Assembly: GCF_008042075.1 (NCBI RefSeq)
Contig: NZ_RDBN01000027.1
Span: 68,222-102,599, forward strand
Source: Streptomyces sp. UW30
Lineage (GTDB): Bacteria; Actinomycetota; Actinomycetes; Streptomycetales; Streptomycetaceae
Length of the DNA stretch: 34,378 nucleotides
Direction of reading: 5' to 3'
Positions 7,866 to 15,519 of the stretch are shown piece after piece. Numbering within the stretch: position 1 is the stretch's first letter; every line of letters begins with the position of its first letter. A program made the position numbers and the translations under genes. The notes beneath the pieces were generated by a model that saw only the letters and a list, made by a program, of their open reading frames with translations, did no database searches and was not told the DNA's origin.

Positions 7866-9548
7866 ATGGAGTACTACGACCTCGGCACCCACACCCGCTC
7901 CGTCACCACATCCTGCGCACAGGCCCAGCTCTGGTTCGACCGCGGCCTGGTGTGGACGTACGCCTTCCACCACGAGGAGGCCGTCGCCTGCTTCGAGGCC
8001 GCCGCCGCGGCCGACCCCGACTGCGCCATGGCCTACTGGGGCATCGCCTACGCGCTCGGGCCGAACTACAACAAACCCTGGGAGTTCTTCGACGACCAGG
8101 ACCTCGCCCGCACCGTCGACCGCACCCACGCCGCCGTGGAGCTGGCCCACGAGAAGGCGGCGCACGCCACGCCCGTCGAGCAGGCCCTGATCGCCGCACT
8201 GCGCGCCCGCTACCCGCAGGCCAAGGCGGTGGAGGACTGCTCGGTCTGGAACGCCCCCTACGCCGAAGGCATGCGCGCGGTCTACGAGCTCGCCCCTGAC
8301 GACCTCGACGTCGCCACCCTGTACGCGGACGCCCTGATGAACCTCACGCCCTGGCAGCTGTGGGACCTCAGGACCGGCGAACCGGCCGAGGGTGCCCGCA
8401 CGCCGGAGGCCAAGGCCGTCCTCGACCGGGCCCTCGCCCGCCGCGCCGGGCGCGATCACCCGGGGGTGGTCCACCTGTACATCCACCTCATGGAGATGTC
8501 CCCGACCCCGGAGGCGGCCCTGTCCGTCGCCGACCGGCTGCGGGGACTGGTGCCGGACGCCGGGCACCTCAACCACATGCCCTCGCACCTGGAGGTGCTC
8601 TGCGGCGACTACCGGCGGGTGGTGTCCGACAACACGGCGGCGATCGTGGCCGACGAGAAGTACCACGCGCGGGCCGGGGCGATGAACTTCTACACCCTGT
8701 ACCGCTCGCACAACTACCACTTCAGGATCTACGGCGCGATGTTCCTCGGCCGCTCCGACGTCGCCCTGGAGACCGCGGCGCAGCTGGAGGCGTCCATCCC
8801 CGAGGACCTGCTGCGGGTGCCGAGCCCGCCCATGGCCGACTGGCTGGAGGGCTTCCTCGCCATGCGCGTCCACGTGCTGATCCGCTTCGGCCGCTGGGAC
8901 GACATCCTGGACCTGCCGCTGCCCGCCGACCCGGAGCTGTACTGCGTCACGACGGCGATGCTGCACTACGCCCGCGGCGTCGCCCTCTCCGCGACCCACC
9001 GCGTCCCGGAGGCGGAGGCGGAACGCCGGCTCTTCCTCGCGGCCGTCGCCCGGGTCCCTGAGACCCGCATGCTCTTCAACAACACCTGCGCCGACATCCT
9101 CGCCATCGCCTCGGCGATGCTCGACGGCGAACTGGAGTACCGCAAGGGCGACCACGCCGCCGCCTTCGCCGCACTGGAACGCTCCATCGACCTGGACGAC
9201 AACCTTCCCTACGACGAACCGTGGGGCTGGATGCAGCCCACCCGGCACGCCTACGGCGCCCTCCTGCTCGAACAGGGGTGCGTCGAGGAGGCCGAGGCGG
9301 TGTACCGCGCCGACCTCGGCCTGGACGGCAGCCTCCCGCGCGCCCTCCAGCACCCCGGCAACGTCTGGTCCCTGCACGGCCTCCATGAGTGCCTGATGCG
9401 TCTGGGCCGGACCGGGGAGGCGCAGCTGGTGGCCCAGCAGCTGCGTCTCGCCGCCGCGCTCGCGGACGTACCGATCGAGGCCTCGTGCTTCTGCCGGCTC
9501 GACACGACCGCCCAAGGGGCCGCTGAGGGCGGCTGCTGCGCCGACTGA
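7866..9548 (+). CDS. TPR-repeat protein with Cys-rich C-terminal tail
   Basis: A 560-residue soluble protein made largely of helical TPR-like repeats. The clearest are near the N-terminus (AQLWFDRGLVWTYAFHHEEA then EAAAAADPDCAMAYWGIAYA) and near 415-480. It belongs to a broad family of uncharacterised bacterial TPR proteins with the DPDCAMAYWGIA segment. The last 20 residues hold four cysteines, C541-x-C543 and C557-C558, which could bind metal or form disulfides (inference). No signal peptide or membrane segment is visible. The start is ATG with AGGAGAG 8 nt upstream. It is convergent with the phosphatase at 9562-11418, with only 13 bp between the stops. A scaffold role in protein-protein contacts is typical of TPRs, but the function is unknown. 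Confidence 0.85.
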   Translation: MEYYDLGTHTRSVTTSCAQAQLWFDRGLVWTYAFHHEEAVACFEAAAAADPDCAMAYWGIAYALGPNYNKPWEFFDDQDLARTVDRTHAAVELAHEKAAHATPVEQALIAALRARYPQAKAVEDCSVWNAPYAEGMRAVYELAPDDLDVATLYADALMNLTPWQLWDLRTGEPAEGARTPEAKAVLDRALARRAGRDHPGVVHLYIHLMEMSPTPEAALSVADRLRGLVPDAGHLNHMPSHLEVLCGDYRRVVSDNTAAIVADEKYHARAGAMNFYTLYRSHNYHFRIYGAMFLGRSDVALETAAQLEASIPEDLLRVPSPPMADWLEGFLAMRVHVLIRFGRWDDILDLPLPADPELYCVTTAMLHYARGVALSATHRVPEAEAERRLFLAAVARVPETRMLFNNTCADILAIASAMLDGELEYRKGDHAAAFAALERSIDLDDNLPYDEPWGWMQPTRHAYGALLLEQGCVEEAEAVYRADLGLDGSLPRALQHPGNVWSLHGLHECLMRLGRTGEAQLVAQQLRLAAALADVPIEASCFCRLDTTAQGAAEGGCCAD

Positions 9549-9561
9549 GCGGTGCGTCCGG

Positions 9562-11418
9562 TCAGCGGTCGCCGGGCGTGCCGGGCAGGGGCTGCTCGAA
9601 CCAGACCACCTTGCCCGTGCTCACCCTGGTCGCGCCCCAGCGCTGAGCGAGCTGGTCGACCAGGAACAGTCCGCGGCCGCCCTCGTCGCTCAGCTGGGCG
9701 TGCCGCATCCTCGGGACCACCGGCGAGTCGTCGCCGACCTCGCAGCGCAGCACGTCCGTGTGGAGCAGCCGCAGGGTGATCGGCCGGGAGGCGAAGCGCA
9801 CCGCGTTCGCCACGATCTCGCTGACCAGCAGCTCGGTGGTCTCCACCAGGGCGTCGAGCCCCCACTCGCCGAGTGTCCTGCGGGTCAGCCGACGGGCCTG
9901 TCCCGCGGTCTGCGGACGCGGCGCCATGTACCAGTACGCGACGGTCTCCGGAAGGATGCCCTCGAACCGGGCGGCCAGCAGCGCGATGTCGTCGTCGCGC
10001 CCACCCGACCCCAGTGTGCCGAGGGCCGCGTCGCACAGTTCCTCCAGCGACGGGGGAGCGGATCCGCGGGCGGCCGCACGCAGCCGTGCGCACAGCCGCT
10101 CCACCCCGTCCAGGACGTCCGAGTCGCGGGACTCGACCAGGCCGTCGGTGTACAGCAGCAGCGTCGCCCCGGCGGGCGCGTGCGTCTCGACGGACTCGAA
10201 GCCGCCGTTGCCGACACCGATCGGCGCTCCGGGCGGGACGTCGAGCACCTCCACGCTGCCGTCGGGACGCAGCAGCACCGGCGGCAGATGGCCGGCGTTG
10301 GACACCAGCAGCCGGTGCAGCACGGGGTCGTACATGGCGTACAGGCAGGTCGCCGTGTGCTCGCTGCCCAGCCGGCCCGCCTGGTCGTCGAGGTGGTGCA
10401 GCACCTCGTCCGGGGGCAGATCGAGCCCGGCGAGGGTCTGCACGCTGGTGCGCAGCTGGCCCATGATCGCGGCCGAGGTCATGGAGTGGCCCATCACGTC
10501 GCCGATGACCAGGGCGACACGGTTGCCGGGCAGCGGGATCGCGTCGTACCAGTCGCCGCCGACCTGGGCGGTGCGCGAGGACGGCAGATAGCGGCTGGCC
10601 ATCCGGACGCCGGGCGTCTCCGGGAGCGACGGCGGGAGCATCGTGCGTTGCAGGGTGTTCGCGATGGAGGCCTCACGCTCGTACAGACTCGCCTTCTCCA
10701 GCCCGAGCGCGGTGTGGGTGGCGAGCTGGGAGGCCACGATCAGGTCATCGGCGGTGAAGTCCGCCCGGCCGGGTTCACGGACGACCACGACGCTGCCCAG
10801 GACGTGGCGGCGACCGTGCAGCGGGGCGATGATCAGCCGCCGCCCGGGACGCTGCTGCGGCGTCCCGAGCAGCTCGGCCGCGGCGGCGGCGACGCGCTGG
10901 GTGTCGCCGAGCACCGGCCGCCCCTCTTGGAGCAGACCGGCGAGCGGGCTGCCGGGGGCCGGGCGCAGGACCTCCGCGGCCGCGGTGGCGGGCGGGCCCG
11001 TCGAGGGCGGTTCGGTGGCCGGGGCTGCACCGGGCGCCGGACGTACGGAGCGGTCCGAGCAGTGCAGCCGCAGGACACCAGGGTCGGTGACCGTCTCGTC
11101 GCCGACCGGCAGCGGGGCGTAGAGGTGGACGAACGCCCGGTCGGCGAACGCCGGGACGGCCGCTCGGCACAGTTCCCACAGGGTCTCGTCGAGGTTCATG
11201 CCGCGGGCGATGCGGCGGGTGGCGGCGTCGAGGTAGCGGAGCCGGTCGGTGAGCGGCTGGGCGAGGTGCGGCCCGTCGCCGGGCGGGGCCGCGGGAGGAG
11301 CCTGTGCGGACGGGGGAGACGGGTCGGGGTGCTGCGGGCGTTGCGCCGGAGCAGCACGTTCACGCATGCCGGGTGTGTGCTCCCGGATGCCGTCACCACC
11401 TCCGAGCTGTTCGGCCAT
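9562..11418 (-). CDS. Cytoplasmic SpoIIE-family PP2C phosphatase with GAF and HATPase domains
   Basis: A 618-residue protein. It has a Pro/Ala-rich N-terminus (about 1-55), a GAF domain (about 65-245), a SpoIIE PP2C domain (about 270-480, motifs VGGDWYD, IGDVMGHS, YTDGLVE, GRDDDIALL) and a C-terminal HATPase (about 495-612, N box SEIVANAVRFA, G box DEGGRGLFLVDQL). The usual GDV-x-GHG motif reads GHS here, but the acidic residue is kept, so catalysis is probably preserved. The final 40 residues closely resemble the end of the sensor phosphatase at 2043-4820, indicating shared ancestry. It lies 65 bp downstream of the methyltransferase on the same strand and may be co-transcribed with it. The target is presumably an anti-anti-sigma factor elsewhere in the genome. 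Confidence 0.9.
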   Translation of the reverse strand: MAEQLGGGDGIREHTPGMRERAAPAQRPQHPDPSPPSAQAPPAAPPGDGPHLAQPLTDRLRYLDAATRRIARGMNLDETLWELCRAAVPAFADRAFVHLYAPLPVGDETVTDPGVLRLHCSDRSVRPAPGAAPATEPPSTGPPATAAAEVLRPAPGSPLAGLLQEGRPVLGDTQRVAAAAAELLGTPQQRPGRRLIIAPLHGRRHVLGSVVVVREPGRADFTADDLIVASQLATHTALGLEKASLYEREASIANTLQRTMLPPSLPETPGVRMASRYLPSSRTAQVGGDWYDAIPLPGNRVALVIGDVMGHSMTSAAIMGQLRTSVQTLAGLDLPPDEVLHHLDDQAGRLGSEHTATCLYAMYDPVLHRLLVSNAGHLPPVLLRPDGSVEVLDVPPGAPIGVGNGGFESVETHAPAGATLLLYTDGLVESRDSDVLDGVERLCARLRAAARGSAPPSLEELCDAALGTLGSGGRDDDIALLAARFEGILPETVAYWYMAPRPQTAGQARRLTRRTLGEWGLDALVETTELLVSEIVANAVRFASRPITLRLLHTDVLRCEVGDDSPVVPRMRHAQLSDEGGRGLFLVDQLAQRWGATRVSTGKVVWFEQPLPGTPGDR

Positions 11419-11483
11419 GCCCGTCCTCGTGCCTGCCTTTCCGGCTGTGCGGCCCGCGTCGGAGCGCGCGGATCAGAAGTCGC

Positions 11484-12164
11484 TCAGGTCCGCCGTCCGC
11501 ACCGCAGGAAGATCTGCACCTCGGGCTGGATGTCGGCGGCCGCCGGCGCGTAGGTGTACGAGGACTCCCCGACGATCTCGAAGCCCGCTTTGTCGACGAC
11601 CTCGCGCAGCTCGTCCCCCAGATAGCCGGAGACGCGGATGGTCCTTCCGATGAACGGGATCGCGAAGTCGTCCACATCTGCCTCCACCATCGACAGCGCG
11701 AACAGACCCCCCGGAACCAGCAGGTGGCGGACGGTCCGTAGGGCGAGGGGGATCTCGGCGCGCGGCAGCATGAGCAGCGAGAAGAAGGCGGTCACCGCGT
11801 CGAAGCGGCCGAGGTCCAGGGAGCCCGCGGGCCGCAGATCCGCGATGTCCGCCTGATGGAACACCGCGCCCGGCACATGGCCGCGGGCCAGCTCGATCAT
11901 GCGGTCCGACAGATCCACACCGACGACCTCGAAGCCCGCCCGAGCCAGCTGGCGCGCGGTCGGCAGCCCGGTGCCGCAGCCCAGGTCCATGACCCGGGCT
12001 CCGGCCGGCAGGGATCCGATGAGCCATTCGGCGGCCGCGACCTGGCCCTCCTTGTGCGGGAAGGCCTCGTCGTAGCGGTCGCCGATCGCGTCGAAGGCCG
12101 CGGCCTGACCTGTGCGGTCGAGCCGTAGGGCTCCGTAGTCGAGCTCGTCGGCGGGGTTGCTCAC
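11484..12164 (-). CDS. Class I SAM-dependent methyltransferase
   Basis: A 226-residue methyltransferase of the small-molecule type. Motif I is VMDLGCGTGLPTARQLA, followed by the acidic residue at the end of strand 2 (VVGVDLSDRMIELA) and a post-I aspartate (ADIADL). The family moves a methyl group from S-adenosylmethionine; the acceptor is unknown. The GTG at 12164 was chosen because a strong GAGGAG lies 7 nt upstream. An upstream in-frame ATG at 12185 would place that ribosome binding site inside the gene and has no site of its own. The C-terminus (EVQIFLRC) completes the fold. It may share a transcript with the downstream phosphatase. Confidence 0.88.
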   Translation of the reverse strand: MSNPADELDYGALRLDRTGQAAAFDAIGDRYDEAFPHKEGQVAAAEWLIGSLPAGARVMDLGCGTGLPTARQLARAGFEVVGVDLSDRMIELARGHVPGAVFHQADIADLRPAGSLDLGRFDAVTAFFSLLMLPRAEIPLALRTVRHLLVPGGLFALSMVEADVDDFAIPFIGRTIRVSGYLGDELREVVDKAGFEIVGESSYTYAPAAADIQPEVQIFLRCGRRT

Positions 12165-12171
12165 AAGGATT

Positions 12172-12177
12172 CTCCTC
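12172..12177 (-). promoter_or_regulatory. Ribosome binding site that decides the methyltransferase start
   Basis: GAGGAG on the minus strand lies 7 nt before the GTG at 12164. It falls inside the reading frame if the ATG at 12185 is used, so it argues for the GTG start. Confidence 0.75.
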
Positions 12178-12180
12178 GGA

Positions 12181-12249
12181 GGCATTATGGTCTATTTCTT
12201 GGATTTCCTATAGATGTGACCCTGTCCATACGGACATGACCATAATGCC
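12181..12249. repeat. Widely spaced perfect 12-bp inverted repeat
   Basis: GGCATTATGGTC (12181-12192) and GACCATAATGCC (12238-12249) are perfect inverted copies, 45 bp apart. The spacer is AT-rich for this genome and holds a smaller palindrome, TGTCC-ATAC-GGACA (12223-12236), and a TATAGG that could be a -10 for the methyltransferase on the minus strand. The near arm ends 4 bp from the ribosome binding site. This looks like paired operators bracketing a promoter, or a long-loop hairpin in the leader. Confidence 0.65.
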
Positions 12250-12262
12250 GGACCTTGCCCTC

Positions 12263-12299
12263 GGTCCGCCGCCGGGATCCCCTGGATCCCGGCGGGACC
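12263..12299 (-). terminator. Hairpin terminator after MFS transporter gene
   Basis: Arms GCCGGGATCC (12271-12280) and GGATCCCGGC (12284-12293) pair perfectly around CCT. The stem extends outward through GGTCC/GGACC with small bulges. It begins 5 nt past the MFS stop codon, as expected for its terminator. Confidence 0.75.
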
Positions 12300-12304
12300 G
12301 TCGC

Positions 12305-13708
12305 CTACGGTGCCACGTCCTCCAGCTGTCGTCCGGTCGTCTCCTCCGCGGCCACCGCCGCCGTGACCGCCCCGAGCAGGGCGACCGCGGCGAGCGTCAC
12401 GAAGACGGTGCCGAGCGCGCCGCCCGCGTACACCGCGCCGACGACGATCGGGCCGAGGATGACGCCGAGGCGGTTCACCGCGCCGCCGAGGCTCGTGCCG
12501 AGGGCGCGCATCCGGGTCGGGAAGAGCTCGGGCGTGTACAGGTACAGGCAGATGTTGGCGCCGAAGAAGAACACCGCCGACAGGGACGTCCAGATCAGCA
12601 CGCTGCTCGCCGAGTCACCGGCGAAGAGGCCGAGGAGCAGCAGGCTCAGGGCGGCGCCGCCCAGGCACCAGGTGACGGTGTGGCGGCGGCCGACGCGGTC
12701 CACGGTCAGGGCCACGGCGAGGCAGCCGAGGAAGCCCGCGCAGGACGTCACGGTCGAGTACAGCAGCGCGTCGGACAGGTCCAGGAGGAAGCGGGTGCCG
12801 TAGATGGTGGGCAGCCAGGACGAGATGCCGTAGTTGACGAAGTAGCCGCTGAACCACAGGGCGCAGACCACCAGCGTGCGCTTGCGGTAGCGGCCGGAGA
12901 GCAGCTCGCGCAGCCCGCCCCTGGCGGCGGGCTTGCGGGTGACGGGCGCCGCGGGTGCCGGCTGCGGCAGGGGCTCGCCGGTGATCTTCTCCACCTTCGC
13001 CTCGATGGACGCCATCGTCGCGAGCGCCTCCTCGTGCCGGCCGTGGTCCGCGAGCCAGCGCGGCGACTCGGGCACACGGCGGGCGACCAGGACGCACAGC
13101 ACGCCGGGGATCGCGGCGAGGCCGAACATCCAGCGCCAGCCCAGCAGCGGCATCAGCCACCAGGCCAGCACGGCGCACGCGGTCAGACCCGCCGGGAAGA
13201 CCAGCTCGTACAGCAGGACGAACCGGCCCCGTTTGTGGGCGCGGGTGATCTCGGCGATGAAGGTGGCGGCGACCGGCACCTCGCCGCCGATCGCGAGACC
13301 CTGCACGAAGCGCAGCGCCATGAACGGCCCCGGTGACGTGCACAGCGTGAGCAGCAGGCTGCACACGCCGGACAGGGCGATGCACAGCGCGATCACCTTG
13401 ACCCGGCCGATGCGGTCGGCCAGCCGGCCGGACAGCAGCGCGCCGACGAGCATGCCCACCGACCCGACCGTGATCAGGGAGGTGGTCTGCCCGGTGGTCA
13501 GCTGCCACTCGGCGCGCAGCGCGGGCAGGGCGTAGGCGATGAGCAACTGGTCGAAGGCCTCGAAGAAGGTCACCGCGCCGATGATGAGCCGGACGGTGAC
13601 GTGCCAGCGGCACAGGGGCAGCCGTTCGAAGCGGGCGCCGATCGCGGCGACGAGTGTCGCCGTGTCCGCGGGGCGGCCCGCGGTGGCATGGGGAGTGTCG
13701 GTGGTCAT
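12305..13708 (-). CDS. Major facilitator superfamily transporter, sugar/aromatic-acid porter type
   Basis: A 467-residue inner-membrane transporter with about 12 membrane segments. MFS signatures include GRLADRIGRVK (loop 2-3), RVPESPRWL after segment 6, VDRVGRRHT (loop 8-9) and PELFPTRMRALGTS. These place it among sugar-porter/AAHS-like permeases, many of which import aromatic acids by proton symport. The start at 13708 (MTTDTPHATAG) has GGAGGA upstream; a further-upstream ATG at 13762 lacks one. It is divergent from the ring-degradation operon that begins at 14009, so uptake of that operon's substrate is the natural guess (inference). Efflux of a product cannot be excluded. Confidence 0.9.
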   Translation of the reverse strand: MTTDTPHATAGRPADTATLVAAIGARFERLPLCRWHVTVRLIIGAVTFFEAFDQLLIAYALPALRAEWQLTTGQTTSLITVGSVGMLVGALLSGRLADRIGRVKVIALCIALSGVCSLLLTLCTSPGPFMALRFVQGLAIGGEVPVAATFIAEITRAHKRGRFVLLYELVFPAGLTACAVLAWWLMPLLGWRWMFGLAAIPGVLCVLVARRVPESPRWLADHGRHEEALATMASIEAKVEKITGEPLPQPAPAAPVTRKPAARGGLRELLSGRYRKRTLVVCALWFSGYFVNYGISSWLPTIYGTRFLLDLSDALLYSTVTSCAGFLGCLAVALTVDRVGRRHTVTWCLGGAALSLLLLGLFAGDSASSVLIWTSLSAVFFFGANICLYLYTPELFPTRMRALGTSLGGAVNRLGVILGPIVVGAVYAGGALGTVFVTLAAVALLGAVTAAVAAEETTGRQLEDVAP

Positions 13709-13927
13709 GGAGGGGTCCTCCGGACCCGCGCACTGGTGCTGTGAAAGGCACAGGATACGCACGGGAGGGTTCGGGCCGGTCGGCGACGGCCGCAGGGCCG
13801 CACGCCGGCTGGGCGGCAGAGGGGGACGAGGCCAGCTGGCTAAGCGCTAAATCTCTCAGCGCTCAAGCTTTATCCCCTCTGCGAAGCGGGCAGTCAAGGG
13901 TTCGTCCTCACGTCGGTCAAAAAAACT

Positions 13928-13956
13928 TTGCCGGGTCCTCTTGCGGCAGAAATATT
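13928..13956 (+). promoter_or_regulatory. Candidate promoter of the 11-gene catabolic operon
   Basis: TTGCCG (13928-13933) and AATATT (13951-13956) are 17 bp apart, an acceptable -35/-10 arrangement. Transcription would start near 13963, giving a leader of about 45 nt before the ATG at 14009. Neither hexamer is consensus, so this is tentative. Confidence 0.4.
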
Positions 13957-13972
13957 TAAGCCCTTAGATATT
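13951..13972. promoter_or_regulatory. 22-bp near-palindromic operator (probable MarR-type site)
   Basis: The arms AATATTTAAG and CTTAGATATT flank CC; 9 of 10 positions are complementary. Size, A/T content and overlap with the likely -10/start region fit a winged-helix MarR dimer site that blocks RNA polymerase. The MarR gene at 24048-24587 is the obvious candidate regulator (inference). Confidence 0.65.
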
Positions 13973-14008
13973 GAGCACTTCGATACACGTCCATCCGGAG
14001 GTTCTGCC

Positions 14009-15496
14009 ATGTCGCGCACACCAGTCGACGAGATCCTCATCGCGGGGTGCTTCAGACGCGGCACGGGCGCGCCGATCGTGACCGTGAACCCGGCCGACGG
14101 CCGCCCCATCACCACCGTCCATGCCGCCTCGCCCGCCGATGTCGACGAGGCGGCCCGCACCGCCGCCGAGGCCGTCGCGGCACCCGGGTGGCGGGACCTG
14201 CTCCCGCACCGGCGCGCCCGAGTCCTGCACCGGATCGGCGACCTGATCGAGGAGCACGCCGCCGAGCTGTCCGCCCTCCAGAGCGCCGACACCGGCAAGA
14301 CCCTCGCCGAGACCCACGCCCTAGCACTGAGCGCGGCCGGCACCTTCCGCTATACGGCGGCAGCGCTGGAGACCGCCGAGGACTCGATCACCCCCGCACG
14401 GGGGCCGTACGTCACGATGAGCGTCCACGAGCCGATCGGCGTCGTCGGCGCGATCAACCCGTGGAACTCGCCGATCGCCTCCGACGCGCAGAAGGTCGCC
14501 CCGGCCCTCGCCGGTGGCAACGCGGTCCTGCTCAAGCCCGCCGAGTGGACCCCGCTCGTCTCCCTCGCCTTCGGACGCCTGGTTCACCGGGTGCTCAGCG
14601 AGGAGGGGCTGCCGACCGCGCTGCTGTCCGTGCTGCCCGGCAAGGGGCGCGTCGTCGGGGACGCGATCGTCCACCACCCGCTCGTGCGGCGCATCGGCTT
14701 CACGGGCGGCACCGCCACCGGCCGCGCCATCGCCCGCAGTGCCGCCGACAAGCTCGTCCCGGCCTCGCTGGAGCTCGGCGGCAAGTCGCCGACGATCGTC
14801 CGGGAGGACGCCGACGTCGAGCAGGCCCTCGCGGGCGTGATGTTCGGGGTCTTCTCCTCCAGCGGGCAGTCCTGCATCGCCGGCTCCCGGCTCTTCGTGC
14901 ACCGGTCGCTGTACGACTCCTTCGTCGGCGAGCTCGTCGAGCGCGTGCGCAAGCTGCGCGTGGGCCCGGGCACCGACCCCGACACCCAGGTCGCCCCGCT
15001 CGTCCATCACCGGCACCGGGACGCGGTCGCCGCGTACGTGGACCTAGCGCGAGAGGAAGGCGGGCGCGTGCTGTGCGGCGGCGCGATCCCGGCGGAGGAG
15101 GAGTACGCCGCCGGCGCCTACTACCTGCCGACCGTCATCGACGGCCTGCCGAACTCGGCACGCACCTGCCAGGAGGAGATCTTCGGACCCGTCCTCGTCG
15201 CGCTGCCCTACGACGACGAGGACGACCTGGTCCGGCAGGCCAACGACAGCGTGTACGGCCTCGCCTGCGGCATCTGGACCCGCGACGCACGCGCCGCCTG
15301 GCGGCTCGCCCGGCGCATCGACGCGGGGACCGTCTGGATCAACACCTACAAGCAGTTCTCCATCTCCACCCCCTTCGGCGGGATGAAGGACAGCGGCCTC
15401 GGCACCGAGAAGGGCCGCGACCTCATCCGCTCCTACCAGCGGCAGAAGTCCCTGTACTGGGGCACCGACTCCACGCCCCTGCCCTGGGCCCACTGA
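14009..15496 (+). CDS. NAD(P)-dependent aldehyde dehydrogenase
   Basis: A 495-residue ALDH-superfamily enzyme that oxidises an aldehyde to the acid. Catalytic C289 lies in SSSGQSCIAGSR and general base E255 in LELGGKSP, 34 residues apart as in the family. The Asn of the oxyanion site is in INPWNSP, and the coenzyme-fold GFTGGTATG and the EEIFGPV motif are present. The length is normal. It is the first gene of an 11-gene plus-strand operon; the next start is 23 nt after its stop. The ATG at 14009 has GGAGG 7 nt upstream. In this setting it could act on a ring-cleavage semialdehyde or on the aldehyde made by the ThDP enzyme of the same operon. The substrate is unknown. Confidence 0.93.
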   Translation: MSRTPVDEILIAGCFRRGTGAPIVTVNPADGRPITTVHAASPADVDEAARTAAEAVAAPGWRDLLPHRRARVLHRIGDLIEEHAAELSALQSADTGKTLAETHALALSAAGTFRYTAAALETAEDSITPARGPYVTMSVHEPIGVVGAINPWNSPIASDAQKVAPALAGGNAVLLKPAEWTPLVSLAFGRLVHRVLSEEGLPTALLSVLPGKGRVVGDAIVHHPLVRRIGFTGGTATGRAIARSAADKLVPASLELGGKSPTIVREDADVEQALAGVMFGVFSSSGQSCIAGSRLFVHRSLYDSFVGELVERVRKLRVGPGTDPDTQVAPLVHHRHRDAVAAYVDLAREEGGRVLCGGAIPAEEEYAAGAYYLPTVIDGLPNSARTCQEEIFGPVLVALPYDDEDDLVRQANDSVYGLACGIWTRDARAAWRLARRIDAGTVWINTYKQFSISTPFGGMKDSGLGTEKGRDLIRSYQRQKSLYWGTDSTPLPWAH

Positions 15497-15519
15497 CGCA
15501 CACCCCGGAGACCCTCACC

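Larger units (their letters stand above)
13709..14008. other. Divergent control region between MFS gene and catabolic operon (300 bp)
   Basis: It holds promoters for both directions. The 13841-13972 stretch is clearly richer in A/T than its surroundings. It contains two AGCGCT hexamers (13843-13848 and 13858-13863) and a 22-bp near-palindrome (13951-13972). GGAGG (13997-14001) is the ribosome binding site for the first operon gene. On the minus strand TTGAGC and TTAGCC, 17 bp apart around the AGCGCT pair, could form a weak MFS promoter. No coding sequence was found. Confidence 0.6.

Noticed and set aside
5059..8190. A 1043-codon open frame on the plus strand
   Set aside because: It runs antisense through the phosphatase gene and into the TPR gene in another frame. 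Its protein is Arg/Gly/Gln-rich with no domain, as expected for a high-GC shadow frame.
7722..9515. A 597-codon frame on the minus strand opposite the TPR gene
   Set aside because: Composition is dominated by Val, Gly, Arg and Asp with no motif, while the plus-strand frame has clear TPR-like repeats and a good ribosome binding site.
12165..12185. Upstream ATG start (12185) for the methyltransferase
   Set aside because: It would bury the strong GAGGAG inside the coding region and has no ribosome binding site of its own.
12181..12249. The 12-bp inverted repeat as a miniature transposon (MITE)
   Set aside because: At 69 bp it is too short, no flanking target duplication is visible, and it surrounds a promoter-like core. 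A regulatory role is more likely.
14047..15519. Plus-strand frame upstream of the dioxygenase that would extend it by hundreds of residues into the ALDH gene
   Set aside because: The in-frame ATG at 15520 has a GGAG upstream and begins the VOC domain. The upstream part is Arg/Pro-rich and overlaps the conserved ALDH.
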